DNA of 64,000 nt from Ignavibacteriota bacterium (GCA_003170475.1 PMZI01000026.1:217048-281047); one strand, 5' to 3'; shown: positions 52,770 to 62,358, counted from the first letter of the stretch. The notes: a model not told the origin generated them from the sequence alone. Numbers and translations are program-made.

Positions 52770-53429
52770 ATGACTGCTGTAAGAATATACTTCAACAATA
52801 TCTGGCTGGCGCTCTCATCGATTGCTATTGGAATGAGGATTACGATGAGCCACCTGTTTGTCAAGAGCGTGACGACGCAGTACCCCGATGTCAAGCTCAA
52901 GATGCCCGAACGGGCACGCAATCGTCTCTATGTCAATATTGATGATTGCATCGGATGTGACCAGTGTTCCATGGCGTGTCCGGTGGATTGCATCACCATC
53001 GAGACGATCAAGTCGACCCCGGATCAGGATTTGGGAACAACCTCGACCGGACAGAAGAAGCGTCTTCATGTTCCTGTCTTTGACATTGATATCGCGAAAT
53101 GTTGTTACTGCGGACTGTGCGTCCCGCCCTGTCCGACAGAGTGCATCGTGATGACGGATGTCTATGAGTTTTCGGAATTCGACCGAAAGAATCTGATTTA
53201 CAATTTCAGCGTGATGATGCCACAAGACATCGAGCAGGCGAGGGCGAAGCTCAAGAAGGCAGAAGAGGAAGCAGCGGCAAAGAAGGCAGCAGCTGCAGCC
53301 GCCGCGGCGGCTGCAAAAGCAGCAGCGCCTCCGGCAGCACCCCCCGCCGACAAGCCTGCAGGTGCGCCGCCATCACAACAACCAAGCACTCCGGCTTCGG
53401 ATACTCCGGGCCAACCTGGAAAGTCGTAA
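52770..53429 (+). CDS. nuoI: Complex I subunit NuoI with Ala/Pro-rich tail
   Basis: A 219-residue iron-sulfur subunit starting at ATG 52770. Two 4Fe-4S motifs are present: CIGCDQCSMACPVDC (from residue 60) and CCYCGLCVPPCPTEC, carrying clusters N6a and N6b that lead to NuoB. The last 60 residues, KKAAAAAAAAAAKAAAPP-like, are low-complexity Ala/Pro/Lys and absent from typical NuoI, so they may contact another protein or be disordered. nuoJ begins five bases after the stop. Confidence 0.95.
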   Translation: MTAVRIYFNNIWLALSSIAIGMRITMSHLFVKSVTTQYPDVKLKMPERARNRLYVNIDDCIGCDQCSMACPVDCITIETIKSTPDQDLGTTSTGQKKRLHVPVFDIDIAKCCYCGLCVPPCPTECIVMTDVYEFSEFDRKNLIYNFSVMMPQDIEQARAKLKKAEEEAAAKKAAAAAAAAAAKAAAPPAAPPADKPAGAPPSQQPSTPASDTPGQPGKS

Positions 53430-53434
53430 TCGCC

Positions 53435-53941
53435 ATGGATTTGTACACGATAGCGTTCTATCTCTTTGCCGTCATCACATTGGTCTCGGCATCGATTGTG
53501 GTGTTCTCGAAGAACATCATCTATTCGGCCTTCGCCCTGCTCTTTGCGTTTTTCGGAGTTGCCGGATTGTATGTGCTGCTCATGGCTGATTTCATCGCCG
53601 TCACTCAGTTGATGATCTACGTCGGAGGTATTCTCGTTCTCGTGCTGTTTGGCGTTATGCTGACCACGAGGGTCATCAATGTGGACATGAGAACAGGAAC
53701 GATTCAGACTCTGCCGGCGGTGCTGATCGTTGCCGCACTGGCTGGTACGTTGGTCGGTGTGTTCTGGACGACCGATTGGAGGATCATGCCGGCCTTTCCG
53801 GGATTCGAGAAGACCGCACCCAGAATTGGAGAACTGCTGCTCACGAGTTATCTGCTTCCATTTGAGATTGCTTCGGTGGTGCTTCTGGTGGCATTGGTCG
53901 GTGCCGCTATGATTGCGCGGCGAGAAAAGAAGGCGTCGTAA
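53435..53941 (+). CDS. nuoJ: Complex I subunit NuoJ
   Basis: A 168-residue membrane subunit with five helices. It shows the conserved stretch VTQLMIYVGGILVLVLFGVMLTT, which lies by the proton channel in the membrane arm, and ends with a basic tail (ARREKKAS). It starts five bases after the nuoI stop, and nuoK follows after 60 bases. Length and sequence are normal for the family. Confidence 0.95.
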   Translation: MDLYTIAFYLFAVITLVSASIVVFSKNIIYSAFALLFAFFGVAGLYVLLMADFIAVTQLMIYVGGILVLVLFGVMLTTRVINVDMRTGTIQTLPAVLIVAALAGTLVGVFWTTDWRIMPAFPGFEKTAPRIGELLLTSYLLPFEIASVVLLVALVGAAMIARREKKAS

Positions 53942-54001
53942 CTATCCTGTATGATCCGGAAAAGGCGAAAGCGTGTGCTTTCGTGATGGAGTAACCAACG
54001 T

Positions 54002-54340
54002 ATGGTCCTTGCTGATTTCTTCCAGTGGCTGCAGACACCCGGTCTGACGCATTTTCTGCTGATCAGCGGCATCCTGTTCTCGCTGGGCGTGTTCGCGATC
54101 CTCACGAGACGGAATGCGATCATGGTGCTGATGGGCATCGAGTTGGTGTTGAATGCGGCGAACATCAACTTCCTCGCGTTCTCCCGATTTACGACCGGAA
54201 CCCTGGACGGCCACGTCTTCGCGATTTTTGTCATCATTCTTGCTGCTGCCGAGGCGGCTATTGCCCTGGCGATCATTCTCAACATTTTCCAGAATTTCAA
54301 TAGTGTGAACATCGACGAGATCAATCAGCTCAAAGATTGA
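54002..54340 (+). CDS. nuoK: Complex I subunit NuoK
   Basis: A 112-residue membrane subunit with three helices. The signature region MVLMGIELVLNAANINFLAF holds the conserved Glu of the second helix, and a further Glu follows in the third (AAAEAAIALAIILNIFQN); both belong to the proton-translocating chain. The start ATG 54002 lies 60 bases after nuoJ, and nuoL begins 44 bases after its stop. Confidence 0.95.
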   Translation: MVLADFFQWLQTPGLTHFLLISGILFSLGVFAILTRRNAIMVLMGIELVLNAANINFLAFSRFTTGTLDGHVFAIFVIILAAAEAAIALAIILNIFQNFNSVNIDEINQLKD

Positions 54341-54384
54341 TGCGTACGAATTACCTTCGGGAACAGAAGAGCTAAAAACAGACA

Positions 54385-56646
54385 ATGTCTCACGAAACGA
54401 TTCTTCAGCTTGCCGTTGTTGTCTATCTCCTCCCCCTGCTCGGGTTTGTGATCCTCATATTCTTTAACAAGAGGCTCCCGCGGCAAGGTGACCTGATCGA
54501 GACAGCAATCGTTTTCCTCGGCCTGATCCTGTCAAGCGTCATCTTCGCCGTCAAGATAGGGGCTTACCAAAACGAAACGATCCAGGGGACCTTTACGTGG
54601 GTGAGTTTCGGCAATGTCCCCGGTTTCGGGCCGATGGTCATGACCCTCGGCATCATGATTGACAATCTTGCAGCCACGATGCTGCTGGTTGTCTATATCG
54701 TCAGTGCCTTCGTGCATCTGTTCTCGATTGGCTATATGCGCGGTGATGTCCGCTACGGACGGTATTTTGCGTACCTCGGCGTTTTTACCTTCTCCATGCT
54801 CGGCATCGTGCTGACGAACAACTTCTTCATGATGTACGTTTCGTGGGAATTGGTCGGCCTCAGTTCATATCTCCTGATCGGACACTGGTTTGAAAAGAAA
54901 TCGGCGAGTGACGCTGCAAAGAAGGCATTCATCGTCAACAGAGTCGGTGATGTTGGAATGTTCATCGGTATCTTGATCCTGTACACGACGTTCCACACGT
55001 TCACCTTCGAAACAATTTTTGAATCTTTGAAAGCGGGTGTCATCCCCTTCGGAAGTGAGACATGGCTCACCGCAGCTGGCATTCTGGTGTTTTGCGGTGC
55101 TGTCGGCAAGTCCGCTCAATTTCCGCTGCACGTCTGGTTGCCTGATGCCATGGAAGGTCCGACTCCCGTCAGTGCATTGATCCACGCTGCAACCATGGTA
55201 GCAGCCGGTGTCTACCTGATCGCCCGAACGTTCCCGATGATGACTGCGGACGCGCTGATGGTCATTGCGGTCATTGGAGCGATCACAGCATTCATTGCGG
55301 CGACGATCGCCATCACGCAAAATGACATCAAGAAGGTGCTTGCGTACTCGACGATCAGCCAGCTTGGCTACATGGTCATGGGACTCGGCGTCGGAGCGTT
55401 CACCGCCGGCTTCTTCCATCTGACGACGCACGCAATGTTCAAAGCGGGTCTCTTCCTGGGATCCGGTTCCGTGATTCACGCAATGCATCATGCGCTTCAT
55501 CACTCGGGGGATCACAAGACCGATGCACAAGATATTCGGAACATGGGCGGCTTGAAGGCCAAGATGCCACTTACGTTTTGGACGTTCGTGATGTTTACGC
55601 TGGCAATTTCCGGAGTCCCGTTCACGTCGGGATTTCTGAGCAAAGATGAAATCCTCGCCGGGACGCTTGCGTACGCAAACCTCACAGGGCGCTGGTATAT
55701 CCCGATCGTAGCATTCTTCGTCGCCGGGTTGACGGCATTCTACATGTTCCGCGTGGTCATTCTGACATTCCTGGGCGATCACAAAGACCTTCATCGATAC
55801 GACGCAATTCACGAGTCGCCGAAGACGATGACAATTCCGTTGATCGTCTTCGCCATTCTATCGTTCTTCGCATTTTTCAGCCTCAATCCATTTAACGCGG
55901 CCAGCGGATGGGTCTATTCCGCCTTGCCCCGTCCTGAGTCTGTTGTGCCTGCAAACGTTGCTGCGGCGGGGATAGAAGAATTTGAGGCGTCGGTTCATCA
56001 GACTCACGTCCTGGCCATGGTGCTTTCGCTGAGCATGGCAGGCCTCGGGATTCTCATGGCGTTTCTCACTTACTATTGGAAGAAGATCGATGCCGATCTT
56101 ATTGCCGCCAAAACAGGTCCACTCTATCGGTTTCTATTGAATAAGTGGAAATTCGATGAGCTCTACGACGCGACAGCGGTCGCGGGCACTATAGGGATTT
56201 CGAAACTTGGACGGTGGTTTGACAATCGGATAGTCGATGGTGTTGTGAACGGAGTGGGAAGTTGGACGAAGGGGCTCACCCTGGGTACAAAGCGCAATTG
56301 GGTTGAAACCGGTATCAGCGCCATCTTCTACATGATCGTTACTGCAGGAGTTTCTCTCTATGTTGGATGGGTTGTTGGATTCGGACTGATGCCCGCAGAA
56401 GCGACTCTGGGCGCTATCGTAGGTTATGTGGTTCTGGGGATCGCTGTTGCCGGCTTCACGTTTTTCCTGTTCTATGTGGGCGTCGGCGGATTTGATAACA
56501 GCATCGTCGACGGGCTCGTCAACGCAACGGCATACCTCGCCGGGTTCCTGGGATTGCTCACACGCAGGCTTCAAACCGGAAAGGTGCAGACGTATCTGGC
56601 CTTCGCCATCCTGGGAGTGATGATTCTCTTTCTCTGGTTCCGGTAG
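54385..56646 (+). CDS. nuoL: Complex I subunit NuoL, with long C-terminal extension
   Basis: A 753-residue proton-pumping subunit, longer than the roughly 610 residues of the Escherichia coli protein. The antiporter core has the usual motifs (VSWELVGLSSYLLIGHWF with the key Glu, HVWLPDAMEGPTPVSALIHAATMV, and ITQNDIKKVLAYSTISQLGYM). The C-terminal part carries the lateral helix and additional membrane helices; two similar segments, DNRIVDGVVNGVG and DNSIVDGLVNATA, suggest an internal duplication. nuoM follows 67 bases later. Confidence 0.96.
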   Translation: MSHETILQLAVVVYLLPLLGFVILIFFNKRLPRQGDLIETAIVFLGLILSSVIFAVKIGAYQNETIQGTFTWVSFGNVPGFGPMVMTLGIMIDNLAATMLLVVYIVSAFVHLFSIGYMRGDVRYGRYFAYLGVFTFSMLGIVLTNNFFMMYVSWELVGLSSYLLIGHWFEKKSASDAAKKAFIVNRVGDVGMFIGILILYTTFHTFTFETIFESLKAGVIPFGSETWLTAAGILVFCGAVGKSAQFPLHVWLPDAMEGPTPVSALIHAATMVAAGVYLIARTFPMMTADALMVIAVIGAITAFIAATIAITQNDIKKVLAYSTISQLGYMVMGLGVGAFTAGFFHLTTHAMFKAGLFLGSGSVIHAMHHALHHSGDHKTDAQDIRNMGGLKAKMPLTFWTFVMFTLAISGVPFTSGFLSKDEILAGTLAYANLTGRWYIPIVAFFVAGLTAFYMFRVVILTFLGDHKDLHRYDAIHESPKTMTIPLIVFAILSFFAFFSLNPFNAASGWVYSALPRPESVVPANVAAAGIEEFEASVHQTHVLAMVLSLSMAGLGILMAFLTYYWKKIDADLIAAKTGPLYRFLLNKWKFDELYDATAVAGTIGISKLGRWFDNRIVDGVVNGVGSWTKGLTLGTKRNWVETGISAIFYMIVTAGVSLYVGWVVGFGLMPAEATLGAIVGYVVLGIAVAGFTFFLFYVGVGGFDNSIVDGLVNATAYLAGFLGLLTRRLQTGKVQTYLAFAILGVMILFLWFR

Positions 56647-56713
56647 TGCGCGGCTTTGGTCCGCATATGGATATGGTTTTTTCGACTTGACTTCATGAAG
56701 GAGTAGATTACAA

Positions 56714-58297
56714 ATGGAATTCGTGGGCATCGGTGTTCTGAGCTGGATAACATTCCTCCCGATCATCGGCATGATTCTGATCCTCTTCATACCCAAGGAG
56801 AATCAGAAGGCAATGAAGTGGACCGCTGTCGCTGCGACCTTTCTGCAGCTCGTCCTCGCCGTCATGATCTATTTCCACTTCAACAAGGGCTCTCTGGGCA
56901 TCAACACGCAGGAGGGGATGCAGTTCGTTGAGAAGATGTCCTGGATTGACATCCGAGGCGTTCCCTGGTTTGGCCGGATCCACGTCGACTATTTCCTCGG
57001 CATCGATGGTCTCAGCGTGCCCATGGTCATCCTCACCGCACTGATAAGTTTCATTGCCGTGTTCGCTTCATGGAAGATTCCGAAGGCGCTGAAAGGCTAC
57101 ATGGCAATGCTCCTCTTGCTTGACACAGGCATGATGGGCGTCTTTGTCTCGCTCGATTTCTTCCTTTTCTATGTCTTCTGGGAAGTGATGTTGTTACCGA
57201 TGTACTTCCTCATTGGAATCTGGGGCGGACCACGCCGTGAATATGCGGCCATCAAGTTCTTCCTGTATACGTTGCTCGGCAGCGTCTTGATTCTTCTTGC
57301 AATGATCGCCCTTTACTTCAGCGTCACGGTTCCCGATGGCGCAACAGGGGAGAGGATGTACACCTTCAACATGCTGGCGATGATGAATCCCGCCAATTTT
57401 CAACCCGGTACGCTCCTGGCCGGAGTCGGTACGTATTGGCGACATCTGGCGTACATCGCGCTCTTCATTGGTTTCGCGATTAAAGTGCCGATCTTCCCGT
57501 TCCACACATGGTTGCCTGATGCGCACGTCGAAGCTCCGACTGCGATCAGCGTCATTCTGGCGGGCGTTCTGTTAAAGATGGGGACGTACGGTCTGCTCAG
57601 GATCAGTTATCCTATGTTCCCGGAACTTGCAAACTATTATTCCTGGGCCCTCGCTCTCGTCGCTGTCATCAATATTATCTACGGCGCGCTTTGCGCGATG
57701 GCGCAACAGGATTTCAAAAAGCTCATCGCGTATTCCAGTATCAGTCACATGGGCATCGTTCTCCTGGGTATGGCGGCATTAAACACTCAGGGAATGATAG
57801 GAGCTGTTTTCCAGATGTTCAATCACGGGACGATCACCGCAATGCTCTTCCTGATTGTCGGCGTCATTTACGATCGTGCTCACACGCGTGACATCGATGC
57901 ATTTGGTGGCCTGGCGATTACCATGCCGAAGTATACGGGAATCATGACGGTGGCGTTTTTCGCCGCTCTTGGGTTGCCGGGGTTAAGTGGATTTCTCTCG
58001 GAAGCGTTCTCGTTCCTCGGGGCATTTCAGACACACCGCGTCCTCACCATCGTGGCGACACTTGGTATCGTCCTTACCGCAGCGTACATGCTCTGGACCC
58101 TGCAAAGGGTCTTCCTCGGTCAGCCGAATGAGAAATGGGCCTCTCTCCCTGACATTAATGGGCGTGAGCTGTTTACACTAGTTCCGTTGGCCGTCATAGT
58201 CCTCGTGCTCGGAATCTGTCCGTCATTGCTTCTCGACCTGATGACATCGTCCTTAAATCACCTTGTTGAGGTGGTTCGCGCGGGGGCAGTACTGTAA
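56714..58297 (+). CDS. nuoM: Complex I subunit NuoM
   Basis: A 527-residue antiporter-like proton-pumping subunit. Conserved elements are present: DGLSVPMVILTALISF, the FWEVMLLPMYFLIGIWGG segment with the Glu of the proton channel, HTWLPDAHVEAPTAISVILAGVLLK with its Lys, and FKKLIAYSSISHMGIVLLG. Its start follows GAAGGAG and lies 67 bases after nuoL. nuoN begins 66 bases after its stop. Confidence 0.96.
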   Translation: MEFVGIGVLSWITFLPIIGMILILFIPKENQKAMKWTAVAATFLQLVLAVMIYFHFNKGSLGINTQEGMQFVEKMSWIDIRGVPWFGRIHVDYFLGIDGLSVPMVILTALISFIAVFASWKIPKALKGYMAMLLLLDTGMMGVFVSLDFFLFYVFWEVMLLPMYFLIGIWGGPRREYAAIKFFLYTLLGSVLILLAMIALYFSVTVPDGATGERMYTFNMLAMMNPANFQPGTLLAGVGTYWRHLAYIALFIGFAIKVPIFPFHTWLPDAHVEAPTAISVILAGVLLKMGTYGLLRISYPMFPELANYYSWALALVAVINIIYGALCAMAQQDFKKLIAYSSISHMGIVLLGMAALNTQGMIGAVFQMFNHGTITAMLFLIVGVIYDRAHTRDIDAFGGLAITMPKYTGIMTVAFFAALGLPGLSGFLSEAFSFLGAFQTHRVLTIVATLGIVLTAAYMLWTLQRVFLGQPNEKWASLPDINGRELFTLVPLAVIVLVLGICPSLLLDLMTSSLNHLVEVVRAGAVL

Positions 58298-58363
58298 CGA
58301 TGATTCATTACTCTGGCAGCCGCATCGTGCTGTCTTTGATTGAACGACTACTAGAACATTATC

Positions 58364-59863
58364 ATGGTTGATCAAGCCTTACTGAGCCTTGCGAAGTTTC
58401 TTCCCGAGATAACGCTGGCGATTACCTTCTGCCTCGCCCTCCTGGTGGGCGTCATCTTCCGATCGCGACCCCGACTGTCTATGTGGGTTGCGTTGCTCGG
58501 TGTGGTCGTTTCGATAGCGTTAACGATACGGGAAATGGGAATCACGGAGTCTGTCTTTTCGGGGATGATTGCCGTCGATCCGTTTGCCACCTTTTTCAAG
58601 TTGATCGTCGGCTCGTCCGCAATTTTCATCTTCCTTTTTTCGCTCTACTCCGCTGAAGTTCTTTCGACGATGAAGCGGCTCGTAGAATACTCTTCGCTTC
58701 TGGTGGCGATGACGCTCGGAATGTATCTCATGGTAGGTGCGACAAACCTGCTGATGATGGTGCTGTCGATCGAGCTGACGGGATTGAGTTCTTACGTGCT
58801 TGCAGGTTATACCAAAGAAGCCTCCGACTCCTCAGAGGCTTCTTTGAAGTACATCATCTACGGTGCCCTCTCCACAGGGCTCATGCTGTATGGAATTTCG
58901 ATCCTCTTTGGATTGACCGGTGGGGCGATGGATATCTATGCCATTAATCGGGCGCTTGTGACTTCACCCGTCAACCCGATTGCGCTCCTCGTAGCGTCGC
59001 TTCTGATCATCGCCGGGCTTGGTTACAAGATCTCGGCCGTACCATTCCACTTCTGGACGCCGGACGTCTATGAAGGGGCCCCCATTACCATCACGGCGTT
59101 TCTCTCTGTCGCGTCAAAGGCAGCGGGTTTTGCAATGCTGATCAGGTTCTTCAAGATTGCGTTTATCGACTCAAGCGCGGTCGGGCTCCCGGCTGGCATC
59201 TGGATAACCCTTCAAGGCTTTGAGTGGAACAAGATTATCGCAATTCTCTCTGTGCTCACCATGACCCTCGGTAATCTGGTCGCTGTGTGGCAGAACAACT
59301 TGAAGCGACTTCTTGCATACTCCAGCATCGCGCACGCCGGTTACATGTTGATGGGGCTTGCCATCTTGAGCGACAAGGGTATTGCAGCGGTGCTGATCTA
59401 CTTCGTTGTCTACATGTTTATGAATCTCGGCGCTTTCTACGTTGTGATGTTGGTCTCCAACAAGACCGGCAGCGAAGATATTGATTCCTACAAAGGCCTT
59501 GGATTTCGGTCGCCGTTCATCGGCGTATCGATGGTCATTTTCTTCATCTCCCTCGCAGGTTTGCCCCCCACGGCTGGATTTATTGGAAAGCTCTTCATCT
59601 TTGCCTCCTTGCTCGATGCCAAATGGATATGGCTCGCCGTCGTGGGTGCTATCAACAGCGTCATTTCCCTTTACTACTACGTGCGCGTTGTTCGCAACAT
59701 GTTCTTGCGTGACCCCGACGAGAACTCTGGACCTTTGAAGTTCAGTGTTCCCGAGATCGTGCTGCTTCTGCTTCTTGTCGTCCCCACGCTCCTCTTCGGA
59801 TTGTACTATTCGCCAATTGTTGATTTTGCGAATGCGTCCGCCAGGATGCTCGGGGTTCATTAA
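58364..59863 (+). CDS. nuoN: Complex I subunit NuoN
   Basis: A 499-residue antiporter-like proton-pumping subunit and the last gene of the operon. The core motifs MMVLSIELTGLSSYVLAGY, KYIIYGALSTGLMLYGISIL, PFHFWTPDVYEGAP and LKRLLAYSSIAHAGYMLMG match the family. Both the proton-channel Glu and the Lys of the third motif are retained. A stem-loop terminator follows its stop, so the transcription unit closes here. Confidence 0.96.
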   Translation: MVDQALLSLAKFLPEITLAITFCLALLVGVIFRSRPRLSMWVALLGVVVSIALTIREMGITESVFSGMIAVDPFATFFKLIVGSSAIFIFLFSLYSAEVLSTMKRLVEYSSLLVAMTLGMYLMVGATNLLMMVLSIELTGLSSYVLAGYTKEASDSSEASLKYIIYGALSTGLMLYGISILFGLTGGAMDIYAINRALVTSPVNPIALLVASLLIIAGLGYKISAVPFHFWTPDVYEGAPITITAFLSVASKAAGFAMLIRFFKIAFIDSSAVGLPAGIWITLQGFEWNKIIAILSVLTMTLGNLVAVWQNNLKRLLAYSSIAHAGYMLMGLAILSDKGIAAVLIYFVVYMFMNLGAFYVVMLVSNKTGSEDIDSYKGLGFRSPFIGVSMVIFFISLAGLPPTAGFIGKLFIFASLLDAKWIWLAVVGAINSVISLYYYVRVVRNMFLRDPDENSGPLKFSVPEIVLLLLLVVPTLLFGLYYSPIVDFANASARMLGVH

Positions 59864-59897
59864 GCAGATTCCCAATACTTAGCTAAATGGTTTACTG

Positions 59898-59937
59898 ACA
59901 GCCTTCCAGCGCTCGAACGTTGGGAGGCTGTTGCGTT
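59898..59937 (+). terminator. Terminator of the complex I operon
   Basis: ACAGCCTTCCA (59898-59908) pairs with TGGGAGGCTGT (59921-59931), including a T-G wobble, and is followed by TGCGTTTCT. The T-tract is broken, so it may be leaky. It overlaps the leader of the downstream receiver gene. Confidence 0.65.
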
Positions 59938-59976
59938 TCTGCGACAAGTTGCTTACTATCTCGGGCGAGGTGTATT

Positions 59977-60726
59977 GTGGCCCAACCGATTCGATTGCGA
60001 ATATTATTGGTCGACGATGAACCGTCCTACGTCAAGGTTGTTGCGCTTGGCTTGAGGGAGGAATATGGCATGGAGGTGGTTGTGGCATCGAGCGGCCAGG
60101 AGGGAATCGACCTGCTGTTGTCGGAAAAGGATGGTTTCGATGTAGTGGTGCTGGATTACAGGATGCCCGGGGTTACCGGATTGGATGTCTTGCGCTGGAT
60201 GAATAGGTCCGGGATCGAAACGCCGGCATTGATGTTGACGGCGGCTGGCTCGGAGACGATTGCCGTCGAGTCAATGAAGTTAGGAGCATACGACTATTGC
60301 CGCAAAGAAGAGACCGACATTCAGCATCTTGCGAATCTCATTCGTGCGACCCACGAACGGCATCAATTCCGCGTGACGAGCGTTATGGAGGAAGAGCGGA
60401 CACGAGAGATCACGCTGAACAAAGAGGCGACCGACAAGGTCAATGATGTCATCAACGCGATTACACCGGCGCTGAATTCAGCCTTTGCAAACATCGCCGT
60501 AGACTTGGAAGTAGAGAGGGATCAGCTGTTTGGTGCCCTTCCGCCGGGCGACCAGAGCCGATTGAGACAATTGTTTCTGAATATGCAGAAGGAAGTGTTG
60601 AGGATTGAGGCAGGAGTGCGAGGTCTGCTTGCGCTCTACAAACTTCTTTACGCCCGTTATCCGGAATCGAAGGAAATTGAACGCATTGGGAAAGAGTTCG
60701 AGGAACGGGCGAACAGCGAACTCTGA
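59977..60726 (+). CDS. Receiver protein with degenerate H-box-like helices
   Basis: A 249-residue protein starting at GTG 59977 (MAQPIRLRILLVDDE), seven bases after GAGG; the upstream in-frame TTG at 59920 lies in the terminator. Residues 1-120 are a full receiver with D13/D14, phospho-acceptor D60 (VVVLDYRMPG), T88 and K110. The C-terminal half is helical (VNDVINAITPALNSAFANIAVDL, then LFLNMQKEVLRIEAGVRGLLALY). It aligns with the H-box helix of the protein at 38909, but the His are replaced (HHELNN versus TPALNS), so it is probably a non-catalytic partner. Its target is unknown. Confidence 0.8.
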   Translation: MAQPIRLRILLVDDEPSYVKVVALGLREEYGMEVVVASSGQEGIDLLLSEKDGFDVVVLDYRMPGVTGLDVLRWMNRSGIETPALMLTAAGSETIAVESMKLGAYDYCRKEETDIQHLANLIRATHERHQFRVTSVMEEERTREITLNKEATDKVNDVINAITPALNSAFANIAVDLEVERDQLFGALPPGDQSRLRQLFLNMQKEVLRIEAGVRGLLALYKLLYARYPESKEIERIGKEFEERANSEL

Positions 60727-60742
60727 GATTTGCTACCCCGGC

Positions 60743-61543
60743 TTAACCCTTTCGGCGAGTTGACCTTTGGTGGGTCTTTTCGTAAATCAATCTCACCCCG
60801 TCTAGAACAAGTGAAGGGACCGAGTGGGCGATAGTTTTTGATCGGCTTGCCATAAGTTGCGAGAATCCGCCCGTCGCAATGACTTCCGCTTCCCTTTCGC
60901 CGCTTCTTTGAAGTTCATTCTGTATTCTTCCTACCATTCCTTCCATGGCATCGATCGCACCGAACAGGATTCCAGCCTGCATTGCCGAGACAGTATCCCT
61001 TCCAACGATCGTATTTGGAAAGTGCAGTTCGATTTTGGGGAGCTTTGCCGCTCTCCGATGCAGATCGACCGCTGAAGTCTCGACTCCCGGAGCAATGACG
61101 CCGCCGAGGTAGTCACCGGAGGCCGAAATGACGTCGTACGTCGTCGCTGTGCCGAAATCGATAATGATCAAGGGGCCGCCAAATGCCGCGAATCCGGCAA
61201 CTGCGTTGCAAATTCTATCGGCGCCGACCGAATTGGGATCATCGTAGAAGATCTTGATGCCGAGGTTGAGAGATGACGAGATGATCAAGGGCTCTACTCC
61301 AAAGTACTTTCTCGCCATAATGGAGAAAACGTCCGTGAGATTCGGCACAACGGATGATATGCCGACCCCATCGATCTTCTTGAGCGGGATCTTGGCCTCA
61401 TTGAGAAAGAGTCTCACTTGAGTGCCGACTTCATCCTCTGTGCGCTGAAGCATGCTCGTGGCGCGCCAATCGGCTACCAGCTTCGCGTTGCGGTAGATGC
61501 CGAAAACAGTATGCGTATTTCCAATATCGATGGCAAGAAGCAT
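60743..61543 (-). CDS. coaX: Type III pantothenate kinase
   Basis: A 266-residue kinase for the first step of coenzyme A synthesis, phosphorylating pantothenate. Family motifs of the ASKHA fold are clear: MLLAIDIGNTHTVFGIY (phosphate 1 loop), NSVGADRICNAVAGF, IIIDFGTATTYDVIS and VIAPGVETSAVDLHRRAAKLP. It uses ATP but is not feedback-regulated by CoA in the family. It follows birA by 33 bases on the same strand and is convergent with the receiver gene. Confidence 0.95.
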   Translation of the reverse strand: MLLAIDIGNTHTVFGIYRNAKLVADWRATSMLQRTEDEVGTQVRLFLNEAKIPLKKIDGVGISSVVPNLTDVFSIMARKYFGVEPLIISSSLNLGIKIFYDDPNSVGADRICNAVAGFAAFGGPLIIIDFGTATTYDVISASGDYLGGVIAPGVETSAVDLHRRAAKLPKIELHFPNTIVGRDTVSAMQAGILFGAIDAMEGMVGRIQNELQRSGEREAEVIATGGFSQLMASRSKTIAHSVPSLVLDGVRLIYEKTHQRSTRRKG

Positions 61544-61576
61544 TGCATTCCCTTTTCAGAAGTTCGACAACGCTGC

Positions 61577-62353
61577 TCAGGAAACCACGGAAACGTCACC
61601 AGCGTAAACGGTTTGAAGACCTGTGCCCGTTTCTATGACGAGTCCCGCGTCATGATTCAGCGTGCGGGCGATGCCCGACATCGTGTGGTTCTGCTGCTGC
61701 ACCGTCACTGGTTTCCCGAACATTGTGCAGCGCTTGATCCACTCCGGGACGATCGCATTGAAATTCCCCTGTTGAACCGGCGGGTAGAGAACATCCAGTT
61801 CGGAGAGAACGGTCTGGAGCAGCTCTTTGCGGTCGAATGATTTTCCTGTCTCGATTGCCAGCGATGTCCCTCGGAGAGAAATCTCATCGGGGAACGTCCG
61901 CTGATTTACGTTGATCCCTGCCCCAATCACTGCATAGGCGACTTGTGATTGCTGGAAGAGATTCTCGAGCAGTATGCCGCAGATCTTCTTTCCGTGCAGG
62001 AGAAGATCGTTCGGCCATTTGCATTCCACTGGCTCTCCGATGCGTCGTTCAATCGCGCGGGCGACGCCGACAGAGGCGAAGAGCGTCAGTAACCCCGCAC
62101 TAGCGATAGAGATACGAGGTCGCAGCAGGACCGAAAAAAGGAGGTTTTCGCCCGGTTCAGCGATCCACGCTCTCCCGAGTCTGCCTCGGCCGCTTGTTTG
62201 AAAATCGGCGACCACCACGGCTCCTTCGGTGGTACCTGCATCTCCCAGTGTTCGGGCGCACGCGTTCGTGGAATCGATCGTATCAAAAACAAAGAACTTC
62301 TTTCCGACGATAGCGGTGTCAAGCCCTTGTGAGAGTTCTTCTTTTGAGTACAT
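61577..62353 (-). CDS. birA: Biotin-[acetyl-CoA-carboxylase] ligase
   Basis: A 258-residue enzyme that attaches biotin to the carboxyl carrier protein of acetyl-CoA carboxylase. The catalytic core shows the biotinyl-AMP site TSGRGRLGRAW, KWPNDLLLHGKKICGILLE and GINVNQ. No N-terminal winged helix is present, so it is a monofunctional ligase without repressor role. It sits five bases after the M28 peptidase gene stop and upstream of coaX, so the three form a minus-strand operon. Confidence 0.95.
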   Translation of the reverse strand: MYSKEELSQGLDTAIVGKKFFVFDTIDSTNACARTLGDAGTTEGAVVVADFQTSGRGRLGRAWIAEPGENLLFSVLLRPRISIASAGLLTLFASVGVARAIERRIGEPVECKWPNDLLLHGKKICGILLENLFQQSQVAYAVIGAGINVNQRTFPDEISLRGTSLAIETGKSFDRKELLQTVLSELDVLYPPVQQGNFNAIVPEWIKRCTMFGKPVTVQQQNHTMSGIARTLNHDAGLVIETGTGLQTVYAGDVSVVS

Positions 62354-62358
62354 CTCTC

